Positions 4,636 to 5,550 of a DNA stretch of 5,550 nucleotides are shown here, piece by piece. The translations under genes and the position numbers were made by a program. The notes under the pieces were generated by a model. That model saw only the letters and a program-made list of their open reading frames with translations. It ran no database searches and was not told the DNA's origin. This DNA is from Acidilobaceae archaeon (GTDB lineage: Archaea > Thermoproteota > Thermoprotei_A > Sulfolobales > Acidilobaceae), in NCBI GenBank assembly GCA_027034115.1, contig JALVJB010000051.1, positions 1 through 5,550 on the forward strand. The letters run 5' to 3'. Every line of letters begins with the position of its first letter. Position 1 is the stretch's first letter.

Positions 4636-5550
4636 TTAGGCCGAGTAGAGGTCTTTAGCCGCCTTCACTATTCTAGAAGCACCTTTCTCGATATCGCTCA
4701 TTGAAGTAGCGAAGCTTATTCTAACGAAGTCCTCGCCAACTCTCTCAGGAAAGCTCGTCCCAGGGAGGACGAGAACGTCATACTCGTATAGGAGCCTTTC
4801 AACTAATTTGTGAACATCTAGGCCGGATTTCTCTAGGAGGCCCTTCACCCTCGGGAACATATAGAAGGCTCCCTTCGGCATATATGCCTCTATGCCGGGC
4901 GCTTCTTGGAGTATTTCGTATAGTCGTTTAGCCCTTCTCTCGAACTCATTAATCATCTCCCTGACAGGCGTCCAGTCTCCCCGGAGCGCTTCGACTCCAG
5001 CTTTCTGGGCGAAGCTACAAGCGCAACTATAGACGGAGACCGCTAGGTCTAGCAGGCGTGGTATCACTTCTCCCCGGGCGACCAGATAGCCCAGTCTCCA
5101 CCCCGTCATACTGAAGGTCTTCGAGAAGCCGTTCACGTATACTACATGGTTCCTCCAGTCGTCAAACGAGAGGAAACTCTTGAATCCCGTCTCCCCATAG
5201 AGGAAATTATCGTAGATCTCGTCGACGAACACTATAAGGTCGTGTTTCCTTGCGATCTCCATGATGGCTTCAACCTGGTCCTTGTCGAATACTGCTCCAG
5301 TGGGATTATGCGGATTATTTATTACAATACCACGCGTCTTACTGGTAATCCTCGCCTCTATCTCGTCTATATCTAGGGAGAACCCCTCATTCCCCTCGAA
5401 CTTCATGGGAACGAAGACCGGCTTGGCCCCCGCGACCTTAGCTATTTGGCTATAGGCATAGTAGCTTGGATCCGGGATGAGTAGTTCATCGCCTGGCCTC
5501 AGGTAAGCTAATAGCCCTATGAAAATAGCGGTTTTAGCCCCAGTCGTGAC
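4636..5550 (-). CDS. class I/II PLP-dependent aminotransferase (aspartate aminotransferase-like), N-terminus outside window
   Basis: The frame stays open to the window edge, giving 304 residues that begin VTTGAKTAIF; the ATG at 5406 is an internal methionine. Visible fold-type I landmarks, numbered on this fragment, are the TGAK phosphate-binding turn (3-6), PDPSYYAY (26-33), NPHNPTG with Asn82, VDEIYD with Asp110 and Tyr113, the PLP-binding lysine in SKTFSMTGWRLGY (Lys144, with Arg152 contacting the phosphate) and the carboxylate-binding Arg277 in VRISFA. The family is about 390-400 residues, so roughly 90-100 N-terminal residues are missing. It should transfer an amino group from an amino acid to a 2-oxo acid, commonly 2-oxoglutarate, in the cytoplasm. 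Aspartate is the default guess; alanine, aromatic or methionine-pathway substrates are possible. The neighbouring glutamate dehydrogenase would recycle its glutamate. Downstream U-runs probably end its message. Confidence 0.93.
   Translation of the reverse strand, partial: VTTGAKTAIFIGLLAYLRPGDELLIPDPSYYAYSQIAKVAGAKPVFVPMKFEGNEGFSLDIDEIEARITSKTRGIVINNPHNPTGAVFDKDQVEAIMEIARKHDLIVFVDEIYDNFLYGETGFKSFLSFDDWRNHVVYVNGFSKTFSMTGWRLGYLVARGEVIPRLLDLAVSVYSCACSFAQKAGVEALRGDWTPVREMINEFERRAKRLYEILQEAPGIEAYMPKGAFYMFPRVKGLLEKSGLDVHKLVERLLYEYDVLVLPGTSFPERVGEDFVRISFATSMSDIEKGASRIVKAAKDLYSA

Noticed and set aside
4636..5406. ATG at 5406 as start of a short aminotransferase
   Set aside because: The frame continues to the window edge with conserved aminotransferase sequence (TGAK, PDPSYY), so the gene is cut by the window, not short.

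Overview
The window looks like a chromosomal stretch from a hyperthermophilic crenarchaeon, probably in or near the Desulfurococcales (family-level placement is a guess). The reasons are the archaeal/eukaryal ribosome-biogenesis pair (RIO1 kinase and a Krr1/Pno1-like KH protein), archaeal TATA-type promoter elements, GTG starts beside ATG, Shine-Dalgarno cores of the GGTG/GAGG kind, and heavy use of AGG/AGA, CTA and ATA codons. No mobile element, CRISPR array, tRNA or rRNA is visible. Nearly all of it is coding.

Region 1 (1-1708, plus strand) is a compact cluster. It holds the 3' part of a RIO1-type atypical kinase, a two-KH-domain protein whose start lies inside the kinase gene, and a small unrecognised basic protein. 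The first two are small-subunit maturation factors. The third lies 47 bases downstream and may have its own weak promoter. Region 2 (1711-2547, minus strand) is an S-adenosyl-L-methionine hydroxide adenosyltransferase (DUF62 family), convergent with region 1 with a 2-base gap. Region 3 (2548-2791) is the 244-base divergent intergenic stretch. It carries promoters for both flanking genes, a perfect 6-bp palindrome next to the DUF62-gene TATA-like boxes, and a GC-rich segment able to fold into a 75-nt stem-loop with a 10-bp base stem. Region 4 (2792-4054, plus) is a complete hexameric-type glutamate dehydrogenase. Region 5 (4140-4628, plus) is an adenosine-specific kinase family protein, preceded by a strong inverted repeat that contains its ribosome-binding site. 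Region 6 (4636-5550, minus) is a class I/II aminotransferase lacking only its N-terminus, which lies beyond the window.

Two functional themes stand out. Glutamate dehydrogenase and the aminotransferase sit together on the glutamate/2-oxoglutarate axis. The DUF62 enzyme splits SAM into adenosine and methionine, and the adenosine-specific kinase family is thought to handle adenosine, so the window may encode two steps of one adenosine recycling route. I do not see a clear novel system. The most interesting material is non-coding: the inverted repeat over the kinase ribosome-binding site, the palindrome at the DUF62 promoter and the foldable intergenic segment, along with the unrecognised small protein.
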